DNA of 64,000 nt from a virus (IMGVR_UViG_3300024327_000005:1-64000); one strand, 5' to 3'. Numbered from the stretch's first letter, positions 1 to 7,011 are shown. Translations and numbers: made by a program. Notes: a model not told the origin generated them from the letters alone.

Positions 1-84
1 GCAATGGATCCTGACTTCAGCCATGAAGACTGGAGTGCAAACGCCTTGGCATTCACCCCTGAGGAGGTCAACCATGTCGTGTGA
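1..84 (+). CDS. C-terminal fragment of a gene entering from the left edge
   Basis: Frame 1 is open from the first base and stops at TGA 82-84, giving 27 codons of ordinary composition (acidic, with an FTPEEV motif near the end). The stop overlaps the start region of the next gene at 74, as is common in this genome. Function cannot be judged from this fragment. Confidence 0.5.
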   Translation, partial: AMDPDFSHEDWSANALAFTPEEVNHVV

Positions 85-289
85 TAGCTGTGTAAAAAAC
101 GGAGAAATCTGTGAAGACCTCTATATGTTTTCGGGTGACTGTAGCGGAATCCACGAGATCGACGATGAAGTCTTCTGTCCTGACTGCTCACCCTGGAGTC
201 GTCAGGAAGGAAACAGCTCCCACTGGGACGACGATGAGTGGGGTGGAGACCCCGACGATGTAGCAGGCAAGGCATTTACAGGCTACTAA
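74..289 (+). CDS. small acidic Cys-rich protein, unrecognised
   Basis: A 71-residue product starting at ATG 74, chosen over the upstream ATG at 23 because a GAGGAGG ribosome site lies just before it. It has two CxxC pairs (CDSC near the N-terminus, CPDC near residue 36) plus further Cys, suggesting a small zinc-binding fold, followed by a very acidic Asp/Glu/Trp-rich tail. I do not recognise the family; small acidic phage proteins sometimes bind host proteins or mimic DNA, but that is only a possibility here. Confidence 0.6.
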   Translation: MSCDSCVKNGEICEDLYMFSGDCSGIHEIDDEVFCPDCSPWSRQEGNSSHWDDDEWGGDPDDVAGKAFTGY

Positions 290-361
290 CTTTCCAATCA
301 GACCAGCATTTAACTATGCTGCAAACCCTCTAGTAGGGGATTCTTTCAAAAGAAGAGTCTT

Positions 362-499
362 AAAAGTGTCGAAACCAGTACAATTATGTTTATGTTATCC
401 TTTCTGGAACATAGTTGTAAGAAGTTATTGAAACACTTCTGTCTCTTGTGGTGAGGCGACATGGTAGGGCGTATGCCCCTGATGACTCCGTTGTGGAGT
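362..499 (+). other. structured non-coding leader with several hairpins
   Basis: The 247 bases between the genes ending at 289 and starting at 537 hold no convincing gene but several inverted repeats: 364-369 pairs with 433-438 and encloses a strong 11-bp stem (380-390 with 408-418, one G-U pair); then GGGC/GCCC (467-470 with 475-478) and ACTCC/GGAGT (485-489 with 495-499). The structures sit just upstream of a run of early-type genes with strong AAGGAG ribosome sites. They could be a promoter-proximal leader, a regulatory RNA or an RNA-stabilising structure. Confidence 0.4.
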
Positions 500-536
500 G
501 ATTGTGAAAATAAAATTCTCAATTCAAGGAGACGAA

Positions 537-662
537 ATGTCTACTAGAACAGTAAACCAACATATCTTTGACTTGCTTGTAAGTCTCGGCTTAGCGAAAG
601 CAGTGTGTCGAGACCTAGCAATCATAGACAACCAAATAATCAAAAGGAGACGACATGTCTAG
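537..662 (+). CDS. 41-residue protein related to the N-terminus of its neighbour
   Basis: Starts at ATG 537 after a strong AAGGAGACGA site and stops at TAG 660-662, overlapping the next start (655). The first residues (MSTRTVNQHIFDLL) resemble those of the downstream protein (MSSIPQVHQQVYDLL), and both genes have nearly identical ribosome sites, so this looks like a partial tandem duplication. Function unknown. Confidence 0.55.
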   Translation: MSTRTVNQHIFDLLVSLGLAKAVCRDLAIIDNQIIKRRRHV

Positions 663-1047
663 TATCCCACAAGTGCACCAGCAAGTGTACGACCTGCTCT
701 CAACTGAGCAAAAACAATTCTTCTATATCCACTCGTTGTGGCAAGGTGTTTCGTGCATCCGCCTAAAAAGTGGCATAATGAAGGAGTTCGCAGGGAGCGG
801 AGGCGATTGTCAAATGCAGACATTCCTCGCCTCTGCGCAACATATCGTTTCTTTAGCACATGACAAAAACATTTGGACTTGCGTTAGGTTCAGTAACAAT
901 GGCTATCAGTCGGTCTTGGTCTACTTGGGAACTCGAAATGTAGACGAGTTCATGAGACTCTCAAAGATTAGACAGATGGAAAGAGCCAACCAAGACCCAG
1001 ACGCTGGTGTTTTAGATGATAACGGGAACCCATACGGAGACCGTTAA
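655..1047 (+). CDS. hypothetical protein, 130 aa
   Basis: Starts at ATG 655 behind AAAGGAGACGAC. Soluble, mixed alpha/beta composition with a polar C-terminus (ending in an acidic DDNGNPYGDR stretch). It shares its first 15 residues with the short product at 537, suggesting duplication. No recognised domain. Confidence 0.75.
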   Translation: MSSIPQVHQQVYDLLSTEQKQFFYIHSLWQGVSCIRLKSGIMKEFAGSGGDCQMQTFLASAQHIVSLAHDKNIWTCVRFSNNGYQSVLVYLGTRNVDEFMRLSKIRQMERANQDPDAGVLDDNGNPYGDR

Positions 1048-1120
1048 ACAACAACAACAGGCAAAACATCTTCTCTAAAAGAGCAAAATAACATTCCTTA
1101 AACAAACAAAGGAAAATATT

Positions 1121-1444
1121 ATGATACTTAAAAGAGTTAAAGATGATTTTAATGCCTTGCCTGGATGGGCAAGGATAATTTTCGTGGGCGGGATGCTAGC
1201 AAGCATCATTAAGTGGTTTCCAATAATTGAACTGTTGGAACTCTTCTTACTAATCGTGGTTATACCACTTGGATTTCTTACATTCGTAGGCGTGATCTCA
1301 AAAGAGACCAGCAATACTATTGTTTCTACATGGACAATGGTCTGTAACCTATTAAGAAAAGAAATTAAAGAGGCTGGCCGACCTACAAGCAACCAAAACG
1401 GGACAGATGAAGAAGTGACAACAAGCACGGAAGTAGAGGCTTAA
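1121..1444 (+). CDS. small membrane protein, 107 aa
   Basis: Starts at ATG 1121 after AAAGGAAAATATT. Two hydrophobic segments (about residues 17-30 and 37-60) predict a membrane hairpin, followed by a polar tail rich in Thr/Glu. Early phage regions often carry such inner-membrane proteins, but this one cannot be assigned. Confidence 0.7.
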   Translation: MILKRVKDDFNALPGWARIIFVGGMLASIIKWFPIIELLELFLLIVVIPLGFLTFVGVISKETSNTIVSTWTMVCNLLRKEIKEAGRPTSNQNGTDEEVTTSTEVEA

Positions 1445-1445
1445 A

Positions 1446-1508
1446 ATGGAAGAAGCTCTATTTACTCGGATTATCATCACAATTATCTGTTTCGCAATAT
1501 TTCTATGA
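1446..1508 (+). CDS. possible 20-residue membrane peptide
   Basis: ATG 1446 to TGA 1506-1508 encodes a short, almost wholly hydrophobic peptide (charged only near the N-terminus), starting 2 bases after the previous stop. Too short for certainty; one of several single-helix micro-ORFs in the window. Confidence 0.3.
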   Translation: MEEALFTRIIITIICFAIFL

Positions 1509-1518
1509 AAGGTTTTCG

Positions 1519-1791
1519 ATGAAAACACTACTTACAATTATCATCACAATGTTGGCAAACCCAGCATTCGCAGACACACCATGTGAGAAACAAGTATCAC
1601 ATGTTGAAAGCATTCACAAGCAAATCATCTCACTCGCCAAAGAGTGCGACGAATTACCATTAAGTAAGCAACTGACCTGCTATCAAGTGCTAGCCGGGAA
1701 TCAAGAGGCACTCGCAGGCGCACTCTACCATGCAGAAATAATCTGTACAAAAATAGCAATCACAAAACTTCGAAAGGAAGTAAAAAGATGA
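1519..1791 (+). CDS. small secreted/periplasmic protein, 90 aa
   Basis: The N-terminus is a classical signal peptide (MKTLL, a hydrophobic core, AFA-D cleavage near residue 18). The mature part has four Cys, which could form disulfides in the periplasm, and a basic C-terminus. It overlaps the next gene by ATGA (1788-1791). Function unknown. Confidence 0.7.
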   Translation: MKTLLTIIITMLANPAFADTPCEKQVSHVESIHKQIISLAKECDELPLSKQLTCYQVLAGNQEALAGALYHAEIICTKIAITKLRKEVKR

Positions 1792-2183
1792 ACATAATCA
1801 ACAACATCGCAACAGGGCTAGAGGAAATCTATCTGCAAAGAGATAAGATCCCTGAGTTATGGACTCGAGTCACAACCTTCTATGCAGAGAATGTATGGAA
1901 GGACCTCATCGACCTCGGAGAGAAGGTCCACATGGTCAAGCAGACGCATTCTCCAAAGAGTGCAATCGCTTCGACTTTCCTTCCTCGAACCGTGAGAAAC
2001 TTCAAGCAGTTCGACAAAGAGATCTCGGAATTTATGGACTCTCCTGAAGAAGAGCCCGAAGCAACAGAAACAGCCGAAAAGCACTCAGCAAAGCTCTTGC
2101 ATACCAACACGAATGGAAAGCCATTCAACTGGAGCGGCGCTGGAGACTACGACAAAGACGCAGTAAACAATGTGGCTGATTGA
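1788..2183 (+). CDS. hypothetical protein, 131 aa
   Basis: Translationally coupled to the previous gene by an ATGA overlap. The N-terminal half is helical; the C-terminal 45 residues are acidic and low in hydrophobic residues (Glu/Pro/Thr-rich), probably disordered. No recognised domain. Confidence 0.7.
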   Translation: MNIINNIATGLEEIYLQRDKIPELWTRVTTFYAENVWKDLIDLGEKVHMVKQTHSPKSAIASTFLPRTVRNFKQFDKEISEFMDSPEEEPEATETAEKHSAKLLHTNTNGKPFNWSGAGDYDKDAVNNVAD

Positions 2184-2253
2184 ATTCAGCTTCACATTCT
2201 ACATAACTTTGAGCTTCTTGATGTTTGACAGACATCAAACCTTCGAACAATAA
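2170..2253 (+). CDS. 27-residue single-helix membrane peptide
   Basis: ATG 2170 to TAA 2251-2253 overlaps the end of the previous gene by 14 bases. The product is hydrophobic in its first two thirds with a polar tail, consistent with a tiny membrane peptide. Supported only by context and composition. Confidence 0.35.
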   Translation: MWLIEFSFTFYITLSFLMFDRHQTFEQ

Positions 2254-2261
2254 GGAATCAC

Positions 2262-2345
2262 ATGACTGCGATTATAATAATTCTATGCCTATTCAACTCA
2301 GTCATCCTCCTTAAATTGGCTTGGCTCCTATCAGAGCCATATTAA
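2262..2345 (+). CDS. 27-residue single-helix membrane peptide
   Basis: ATG 2262 follows a TAAGGAATCAC ribosome site and ends at TAA 2343-2345. The product is a single hydrophobic helix (Ile/Leu/Trp-rich). The ribosome site and tandem placement after a similar micro-ORF favour a real gene. Confidence 0.4.
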   Translation: MTAIIIILCLFNSVILLKLAWLLSEPY

Positions 2346-2353
2346 TCCTAAAA

Positions 2354-2437
2354 CCGCTAAGGTAACATAGCGGTATATAAATAACGAGGCGTCACTCTCA
2401 TAATGTCTAATAGGCAGAGAGAACTACACCCACGCCT
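2354..2437 (+). other. two stem-loops preceding the tRNA cluster
   Basis: CCGCTA (2354-2359) pairs with TAGCGG (2368-2373) over an 8-base loop. AGGCGT (2387-2392) pairs with ACGCCT (2432-2437) and encloses a CTCTC/GAGAG stem. No gene is visible here. These may be processing signals, a terminator for the upstream genes or a degraded tRNA. There is no U-tract after either stem. Confidence 0.35.
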
Positions 2438-2505
2438 ACAATGGATAAACATGAAGAAAGTAGAATCTTCTTTGTGCCAAGAGTGTTACTTGGGGTGATT
2501 TATAT

Positions 2506-2669
2506 GCGGAAGTAGCTCAAAGGTAGAGCGTCAACCATACCGGGATAAAAGTGGTGATCAAAAGGGCTAGAAATCCTTGCGGTCGCCACTGAAAGACCAA
2601 ACGTACGTGCTTTCTAGCGTAGGGGTAATACAAGTTGAAGGCATGCAGGTTCGAATCCTGTCTTCCGCC
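2506..2669 (+). tRNA. tRNA interrupted in the anticodon loop by a 91-nt insertion
   Basis: Acceptor stem GCGGAAG (2506-2512) pairs perfectly with CTTCCGC (2662-2668), the D-arm is 2515-2529, the anticodon stem TCAAC (2531-2535) pairs with GTTGA (2634-2638), and the T-arm is 2645-2661 with a TTCGAAT loop. The anticodon loop (2536-2633) is 98 nt instead of 7. Removing 91 nt at the ATAC direct repeats (2537-2540 and 2628-2631) gives the loop CATACAA, whose central triplet TAC would read Val codons; position 33 would then be A rather than the usual U, so identity is uncertain. The insertion can form two interleaved helices (see findings). It could be a small intron or an element that inactivated the tRNA. 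CCA is not encoded. Confidence 0.65.
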
Positions 2670-2673
2670 GCAA

Positions 2674-2745
2674 AGACTCTTAGCTCAACGGTAGAGCAGC
2701 GGACTTTTAATCCGTTGGCTCTGGGTTCGAATCCCAGAGGGTCTA
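2674..2745 (+). tRNA. tRNA-Lys(UUU)
   Basis: Complete cloverleaf: acceptor AGACTCT/AGGGTCT, D-arm GCTC/GAGC, anticodon stem 2699-2703 with 2711-2715, loop CTTTTAA giving anticodon TTT, T-arm CTGGG-TTCGAAT-CCCAG, discriminator A at 2745. No CCA encoded. It reads AAA/AAG, common in this A-rich genome. It lies 4 bases after the interrupted tRNA, so both are probably one transcript. Confidence 0.95.
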
Positions 2746-2763
2746 TTCTTTATTTCTTTAAAT

Positions 2764-2823
2764 AGGTGTATTATCTCAACTTTCTTTAAAAAAGAGTGGT
2801 TGGTGTTTACGGATAATGCACCT
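2764..2823 (+). terminator. long inverted repeat, possible terminator between tRNA genes
   Basis: AGGTGTATTATC (2764-2775) pairs with GATAATGCACCT (2812-2823) with one G-U pair, and the second arm runs into TTTTT. The 36-base loop is long for an intrinsic terminator, so it may instead be a tRNA-processing structure. Confidence 0.4.
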
Positions 2824-2837
2824 TTTTAAACATGTAA

Positions 2838-2910
2838 GGGCCTATAGCTCAGTGGTTAGAGCTCCCGACTCATAATCGGCAGGTCCCAGGTTCAAATCCT
2901 GGTGGGCCCA
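2838..2910 (+). tRNA. tRNA with anticodon CAU, probably tRNA-Ile2
   Basis: Acceptor GGGCCTA/TGGGCCC, D-arm GCTC/GAGC, anticodon loop CTCATAA giving CAT, T-arm CCAGG-TTCAAAT-CCTGG, discriminator A at 2910. The pattern (GACTCATAATCG core and TTCAAAT T-loop) resembles bacterial tRNA-Ile2, whose C34 is changed to lysidine to read AUA, more than elongator tRNA-Met. The initiator is unlikely because the first acceptor pair is matched. One anticodon-stem pair (C2864-C2880) is mismatched. Confidence 0.85.
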
Positions 2911-3005
2911 TTCACCTAAAAGACATAGAACTCAGATGATTATGAAGTAGTAGCATACTGCTTCTCATGTTTCTATTACCGCAAAATCCAAATAAAGGCA
3001 AAAAG

Positions 3006-3515
3006 ATGACAAAGAAATGGGAAACAGAACTACGAGAAAGTCTCGACAGAGAGACTAAATCTCTAAAAGAAACAATCAAAATCAATAGATACCCCACAAA
3101 CACGGGTACGTGTACCTATTTTTTAACCTGCTTCACTCAGGCCAAAAGACGCGGACTGGACGTGTCTGAAGCCGAAGCGCTCATTCAGGCTAATCCATGG
3201 ATTCAAGAAGAGAGTCTGGTCGAATGTGATTGGTTCAAGCCATTTCGTAGACTGAAGCTCGACGGGCTAACTGAATCACAAAAGTTAATGCTCATGCTCC
3301 AAGCGGACGAGCACTTGTGCGTCCTTGAATTCCTAACAAAATCCATCAATCTGCGTGAAAACTGGGTTGAAGGGCTAATTAGAGGGCTTCCAAACAGCCT
3401 CACCCTCTCGAAAGAAAGTGGTGAAAAAGTTCAGCACATGATTCAGGAGGGTCCAATTGAGGGGCCATTCCAAGAGTGGCTCCAAGCTCAAATCTCAAAC
3501 CTAACAACAACTTAA
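3006..3515 (+). CDS. hypothetical protein, 169 aa
   Basis: Start at ATG 3006, preferred over ATG 2967 because AAAGGCAAAAAG precedes it. Predicted mostly helical and soluble with no obvious motif. First gene after the tRNA cluster and head of a run of small genes. Not recognised. Confidence 0.7.
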   Translation: MTKKWETELRESLDRETKSLKETIKINRYPTNTGTCTYFLTCFTQAKRRGLDVSEAEALIQANPWIQEESLVECDWFKPFRRLKLDGLTESQKLMLMLQADEHLCVLEFLTKSINLRENWVEGLIRGLPNSLTLSKESGEKVQHMIQEGPIEGPFQEWLQAQISNLTTT

Positions 3516-3527
3516 AGGAGGTCCGAA

Positions 3528-3764
3528 ATGGACAAGGAAGCAATACGAGAAAAACTTAACAGAAGCCTGGGGTACAAGTCCCCAGAGCAGCTTCAGTCCA
3601 TGATGGGATTCATCGGAAGCATCAGCAGACAAGGAGAAGTGAAGATTGAAGACAAATGGTGGCCTGAAAAGGACTATCTTGTTGGCCTTCTCAGAGACGG
3701 AGGAAATGGAGTGCATAAAATGGCTGTACTCTTCCCCGATAAATCCTTCTACACGTTTGGATAA
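3528..3764 (+). CDS. hypothetical protein, 78 aa
   Basis: Starts at ATG 3528 behind a strong AAAGGAGGTCCG site, suggesting high translation. Helical N-terminus, then a Trp-containing basic segment (KWWPEKDY) and a beta-rich C-terminus. No recognised family. Confidence 0.7.
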   Translation: MDKEAIREKLNRSLGYKSPEQLQSMMGFIGSISRQGEVKIEDKWWPEKDYLVGLLRDGGNGVHKMAVLFPDKSFYTFG

Positions 3765-3766
3765 CC

Positions 3767-4015
3767 ATGTACCATACATTTAGACTCTTCGAGAGAAGTA
3801 AGAAAAACGGATTCTTAGAAACCAAAGGCTCTGTGATAACTATTAACATGGCGCTAGTTCAAGCAATCCAAATGAAAAACTTCTGCGTCCAAATAGACTC
3901 AGACCTTGAAACCATGACGTTACTTGAAGTTTCATTCACTAGCAAGACGATCATAGTTGAACCACAAAACTATGACGAGTTTCAGCTAATGATGGATCAA
4001 ATGTCTCAAAGATAA
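3767..4015 (+). CDS. hypothetical protein, 82 aa
   Basis: Starts two bases after the upstream stop, so probably translationally coupled. Alternating hydrophobic residues suggest a small alpha/beta fold. No motif recognised. Confidence 0.65.
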   Translation: MYHTFRLFERSKKNGFLETKGSVITINMALVQAIQMKNFCVQIDSDLETMTLLEVSFTSKTIIVEPQNYDEFQLMMDQMSQR

Positions 4016-4026
4016 AGGCAACTATC

Positions 4027-4293
4027 ATGAAGAAGTGGCTACTGTTGGCAATCGCCCCATACTTATTCTTCCTAATGTTCATTTATGGACCAGAAGAATG
4101 GCAGATTATCGCTTGGTTAATAGCTTGTTGTAATTTTGCTACAGCAGCATCTTATTATGACAAAACCTTTAAAGCAAGTGAGCGCATAGAAAACGAAACG
4201 CTAAGAGAAATCTTCCTAGCACCATACTCAATAAGCGCAATCTTCCTATACTCTATGGGAGTTATCCCACCACCAACAAAATTAACTCTATGA
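4027..4293 (+). CDS. small membrane protein, 88 aa
   Basis: Three hydrophobic stretches (about residues 3-20, 27-42 and 65-82) predict a small inner-membrane protein. Starts at ATG 4027 after AAAGGCAACTATC. Function unknown. Confidence 0.65.
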   Translation: MKKWLLLAIAPYLFFLMFIYGPEEWQIIAWLIACCNFATAASYYDKTFKASERIENETLREIFLAPYSISAIFLYSMGVIPPPTKLTL

Positions 4294-4309
4294 AGAAAGG
4301 AGATCCGAA

Positions 4310-4738
4310 ATGGACCCTAAAAAGATAGCAAAAAAAGCGATATCAAAAGCCTTCGATAACAATTGCGAGGCAATTGTACTCTATTACATACTCGCAAACA
4401 TCGGAGGAACCTTCGGGCTGATAATCCGAAGAGAAATCGAAGAGATTATGGAGATTGAGTTAAACACTGAAGATCCATTTTTCTTTTTAGACTGGCTTCC
4501 CATTAATCTTAAGAAAGAGCTTGTTGCACTGGCTCAAGAAAAGCTAGTCAAGGCGACATTCATCACAAATGATAAGCCAAAGAGCCTGTACGATAATACT
4601 CATTGGCACATTGTTGCCAACGCAACAATCAAGACCATAATTGAGTCAAAAGCTCGAAAATGGGCCACGCAAAACAAAGAATGGATGAACCAAAATGACA
4701 ATCGAAATGACAGCGTCACAACAATCCACTTCCTCTAA
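4310..4738 (+). CDS. hypothetical protein, 142 aa
   Basis: Starts after a strong AAAGGAGATCCGAA site. Helical, with a basic N-terminus (MDPKKIAKKAISKAF). The 3' end overlaps the next gene by 44 bases in another frame. No recognised domain. Confidence 0.65.
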   Translation: MDPKKIAKKAISKAFDNNCEAIVLYYILANIGGTFGLIIRREIEEIMEIELNTEDPFFFLDWLPINLKKELVALAQEKLVKATFITNDKPKSLYDNTHWHIVANATIKTIIESKARKWATQNKEWMNQNDNRNDSVTTIHFL

Positions 4739-5051
4739 GCAAACGATTATAGTATGCGAAGAATACGGTTACAAATGGTGGTTGTGGGAATTCCATGGAA
4801 GTTTTATCAATCTCCAAGAATACTGGGACAAACTAGTTGTCCCCGCAATAAAAACTCAAGGATGTCTATTGGCAATTAGAGGTCTCAAAGGGCACCTAAC
4901 GTCTATAAGACCAATCAACTCTCCTATTGACCCAGATAGCTGGGTGCTGCCATCTGGAGACATCCTCAAAATGGCCAAAACTACCCACCATTGTCACATT
5001 CACGAAAGTGATGATAGCTGGTTGGATCTAAAAGGAAGCAACAATGTTTAG
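4695..5051 (+). CDS. hypothetical protein, 118 aa
   Basis: ATG 4695 lies inside the end of the previous gene; ATG 4707 is an alternative that shortens the overlap. Aromatic-rich (YKWWLWEF) and His-rich near the C-terminus (THHCHIH), which could bind metal. Not recognised. Confidence 0.6.
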   Translation: MTIEMTASQQSTSSKQTIIVCEEYGYKWWLWEFHGSFINLQEYWDKLVVPAIKTQGCLLAIRGLKGHLTSIRPINSPIDPDSWVLPSGDILKMAKTTHHCHIHESDDSWLDLKGSNNV

Positions 5052-5311
5052 AAACTCCAAGATACAGGCTATCAAGGTGGTTCTTAACCACCTAATGAGA
5101 AACATCGATTTAGAAATGAGCCTTTTAGAGGGCGAATTGCATACTGAAAACCCACACAAAAGCGAAGCGCTACTTCATTTCGCTCCACAGACCCGCATGC
5201 AAACAACTCAATAATGAGATCATTGAACACATAATCGAAAACGAGACCCATTATTTCAAAATGTTCTCTGATGAAACATCAAGAGAATCCGGCTTCGTAA
5301 CCTTTGACTAA
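5044..5311 (+). pseudogene. frameshifted small gene (two overlapping frames)
   Basis: ATG 5044 opens a 56-codon frame that stops at 5212-5214. The next frame is open from about 5133 to TAA 5309-5311 and continues with a protein-like C-terminus (LNNEIIEHIIENE...). The second segment has no good start of its own. Together they look like one protein of about 88 residues broken by a +1 frameshift somewhere in 5133-5211. This could be a real mutation, a programmed shift or a sequencing error. Confidence 0.45.
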
Positions 5312-5320
5312 GGCACCAGA

Positions 5321-5608
5321 ATGACTGAAAATGCAAAAGAAGAACTACTTAACACATTAAAAAAGTTCAAGATACCTGTCGCAAGCATAACCAAAGCAAA
5401 AGTTGGCTTTTCAGCAAACTGGGAGGTTAACTTTTTAACCACATCAGATACCCAAGAACTCCTAGAGTATCTCGATAGAAGTTACGACTCGGGATACGGT
5501 TCCCAAGAATTGCATGGGCACATTGTAATCTCAAAGGAGCTATGGCTCTCTAGAGGGGAATATGATGGCTCAGAATGGTGGAACGTCCACCAATGTCCAG
5601 AAATCTAA
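5321..5608 (+). CDS. hypothetical protein, 95 aa
   Basis: ATG 5321 follows AAGGCACCAGA. Small alpha/beta protein with a Trp-rich C-terminus. It is followed by about 120 bases with no clear gene before 5729. Confidence 0.65.
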   Translation: MTENAKEELLNTLKKFKIPVASITKAKVGFSANWEVNFLTTSDTQELLEYLDRSYDSGYGSQELHGHIVISKELWLSRGEYDGSEWWNVHQCPEI

Positions 5609-5728
5609 AACAAAGGAAATTCGCAAAGTTCACCTTAAAGAACTAGTGGTCTACCTGAAGCATAATGCTCAAGGTACTGATGTGTTGTCATAAGGCAACG
5701 AAACCAAAAAACAGAAAGAGGTGTCGAA

Positions 5729-6028
5729 ATGACTCCAACCGAATTACTAATCATAGACCAAATGTGGGAACGCTCAATGAGTGTTATGATGCCCAGCATC
5801 TTAAATTTGGCGGGACAAGAAGACTCTAACGAAGAATTAGAAAGTTTCTTGTCTTCAGGAAAGGAAGTCTGGAAGAAAATGATGAGCGAGTATTTATCTA
5901 AATCAGATATTGAAAACCTAATCAAAGCATTCTACGCATCCTCTCAAATCGACGAGAAAAAGTTGAAACTATTCAACGCGGTTTATACGACTCGAATCAT
6001 CGAGATCGCTGAAGAATGTTTCAACTAA
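5729..6028 (+). CDS. hypothetical helical protein, 99 aa
   Basis: Starts at ATG 5729 after AGAAAGAGGTGTCGAA. Almost entirely helical by composition and acidic. Overlaps the small membrane gene at 6016. No recognised family. Confidence 0.65.
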   Translation: MTPTELLIIDQMWERSMSVMMPSILNLAGQEDSNEELESFLSSGKEVWKKMMSEYLSKSDIENLIKAFYASSQIDEKKLKLFNAVYTTRIIEIAEECFN

Positions 6029-6168
6029 TATTTACAGTGCTCATACTAGTGCTAGCAATAGTATTGGCTAGAGCATTCAAAGAAGAACTATCGTTTCACT
6101 TAACCATATTCATGGGTTGGGTGAGTGTATTCGCATTAATAAAAATCGTGCGACTGATCATAGCCTAA
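6016..6168 (+). CDS. small two-helix membrane protein, 50 aa
   Basis: ATG 6016 lies within the last codons of the previous gene, and TAA 6166-6168 directly precedes the next ribosome site. Two hydrophobic helices (residues 3-18 and 29-48) are joined by a charged loop (RAFKEE). Size and topology could suit a small inhibitor or holin-like protein, but nothing specific supports that. Confidence 0.55.
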   Translation: MFQLIFTVLILVLAIVLARAFKEELSFHLTIFMGWVSVFALIKIVRLIIA

Positions 6169-6178
6169 AGGAGGCGAA

Positions 6179-6409
6179 ATGCCAGCAACAACAAAAGCAG
6201 ACAAGTCAACCATTGACTACTTCCTTGAAAATTACTCTGGCTTTGCAGAAAGAGCAAAAGAGTTAATTGAAACCAACCAAGACCATCAATGGGTATGGGA
6301 GTACTCCTTGTTTTCAGATCCTCAAGATTACAACAAGCTGATTCTCATCGGCATTGATTATGAGCATGGCGAAACTGAAAGGATCAGCCAGTATGAAAAA
6401 GGATATTGA
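6179..6409 (+). CDS. hypothetical protein, 76 aa
   Basis: Strong AAAGGAGGCGAA site before ATG 6179. Acidic and aromatic-rich (HQWVWEYSLF). Overlaps the next gene by 17 bases. Not recognised. Confidence 0.65.
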   Translation: MPATTKADKSTIDYFLENYSGFAERAKELIETNQDHQWVWEYSLFSDPQDYNKLILIGIDYEHGETERISQYEKGY

Positions 6410-6584
6410 TGCAGCCATAGGAAGATGGCAAGCCCTACACGGCAACCGTCTCAACTGCGACCCAGAGTCTATTGTAGGTTGGTCCTACAAGCTCACAGAT
6501 GAACAAAAAGTTGCGCTTATCAAAAAGCAAATACAACTTGAATGTGCTTCAGTTGACGCACATCGAAATCTTCTCAACAGGTAA
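6393..6584 (+). CDS. hypothetical helical protein, 63 aa
   Basis: Start assigned to ATG 6393; upstream ATGs at 6354 and 6360 would overlap the previous gene further. Mostly helical with charged residues. Function unknown. Confidence 0.55.
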   Translation: MKKDIDAAIGRWQALHGNRLNCDPESIVGWSYKLTDEQKVALIKKQIQLECASVDAHRNLLNR

Positions 6585-6608
6585 CTAATGTCGAAAGGAC
6601 AAACTCAA

Positions 6609-6926
6609 ATGTCAATCATCAATCTCACTCCCCACAATCTGAACATCCACACAAGCAACGGAACAGTAGTAGAAGTACCTCCTTCTGGATCGGTTGCACG
6701 AGTTGCAACCACGTACACTGCTATTGCATCAATCGGAGATATTGACGTCTTCGATTGCGTATATGGAGAGATTACTGGATTGCCCGACCCAGCAATCAAC
6801 TCAATCTTTGTGGTCAGCGGCCAAACTAATGCCGCACTGTCTCATCGCGGAGACGTCTTCTCTCCAGGCGAGTTGGTGCGAGACGAGTCAGGTAAACCGA
6901 TTGGTTGCTTGGGCTTAAAAGCCTAA
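6609..6926 (+). CDS. conserved-type phage/bacterial protein, 105 aa
   Basis: Start at ATG 6609 chosen because GAAAGGA lies just upstream; ATG 6588 is in frame but lacks a site. The sequence has the layout of a small beta-rich protein I have seen in many phages and bacteria: an INLTPH start, a PPSG.VAR segment, YGEITGLP, VVSGQT, SPGELVRD and a GCLGL end. Its function is not known to me. Confidence 0.75.
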   Translation: MSIINLTPHNLNIHTSNGTVVEVPPSGSVARVATTYTAIASIGDIDVFDCVYGEITGLPDPAINSIFVVSGQTNAALSHRGDVFSPGELVRDESGKPIGCLGLKA

Positions 6927-6961
6927 TCCGCCAGTTGGTGTGACCACCACTTTGAGCGACC

Positions 6962-7011
6962 AGACGCACCTTCCCCCGCCAGGGGGAAATAGCCCCCGCC
7001 AGGGGGCGTCT
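6962..7011 (+). repeat. tandem GC-rich hairpins nested in an outer stem
   Basis: Two copies of CCCCCGCCAGGGGG lie 6 bases apart (hairpins 6971-6988 and 6992-7007). Flanking AGACGC (6962-6967) pairs with GCGTCT (7006-7011). This is extreme GC content for this A/T-rich genome. It follows the stop of the gene at 6926 in a 300-base stretch with at most one small gene. It may stop transcription or protect an RNA 3' end; there is no U-tract. Confidence 0.6.

Noticed and set aside
479-517. Hammerhead ribozyme (CTGATGA followed by a hairpin and GAAA)
   Set aside because: CTGATGA is followed by stem ACTCC/GGAGT, but the required GAAA does not come directly after the stem; it lies about 8 bases later, and no flanking stem I/III pairing fits.
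2536-2633. Canonical group I intron in the tRNA
   Set aside because: The topology is reminiscent, but the insert is only 91 nt, has no P4-P6 region and does not end in G. I report it as an unassigned insertion.
2912-3103. - strand open frame near the tRNA cluster
   Set aside because: No ribosome site, overlaps the + strand gene at 3006, and its translation is low-complexity Leu/Ser; a shadow.
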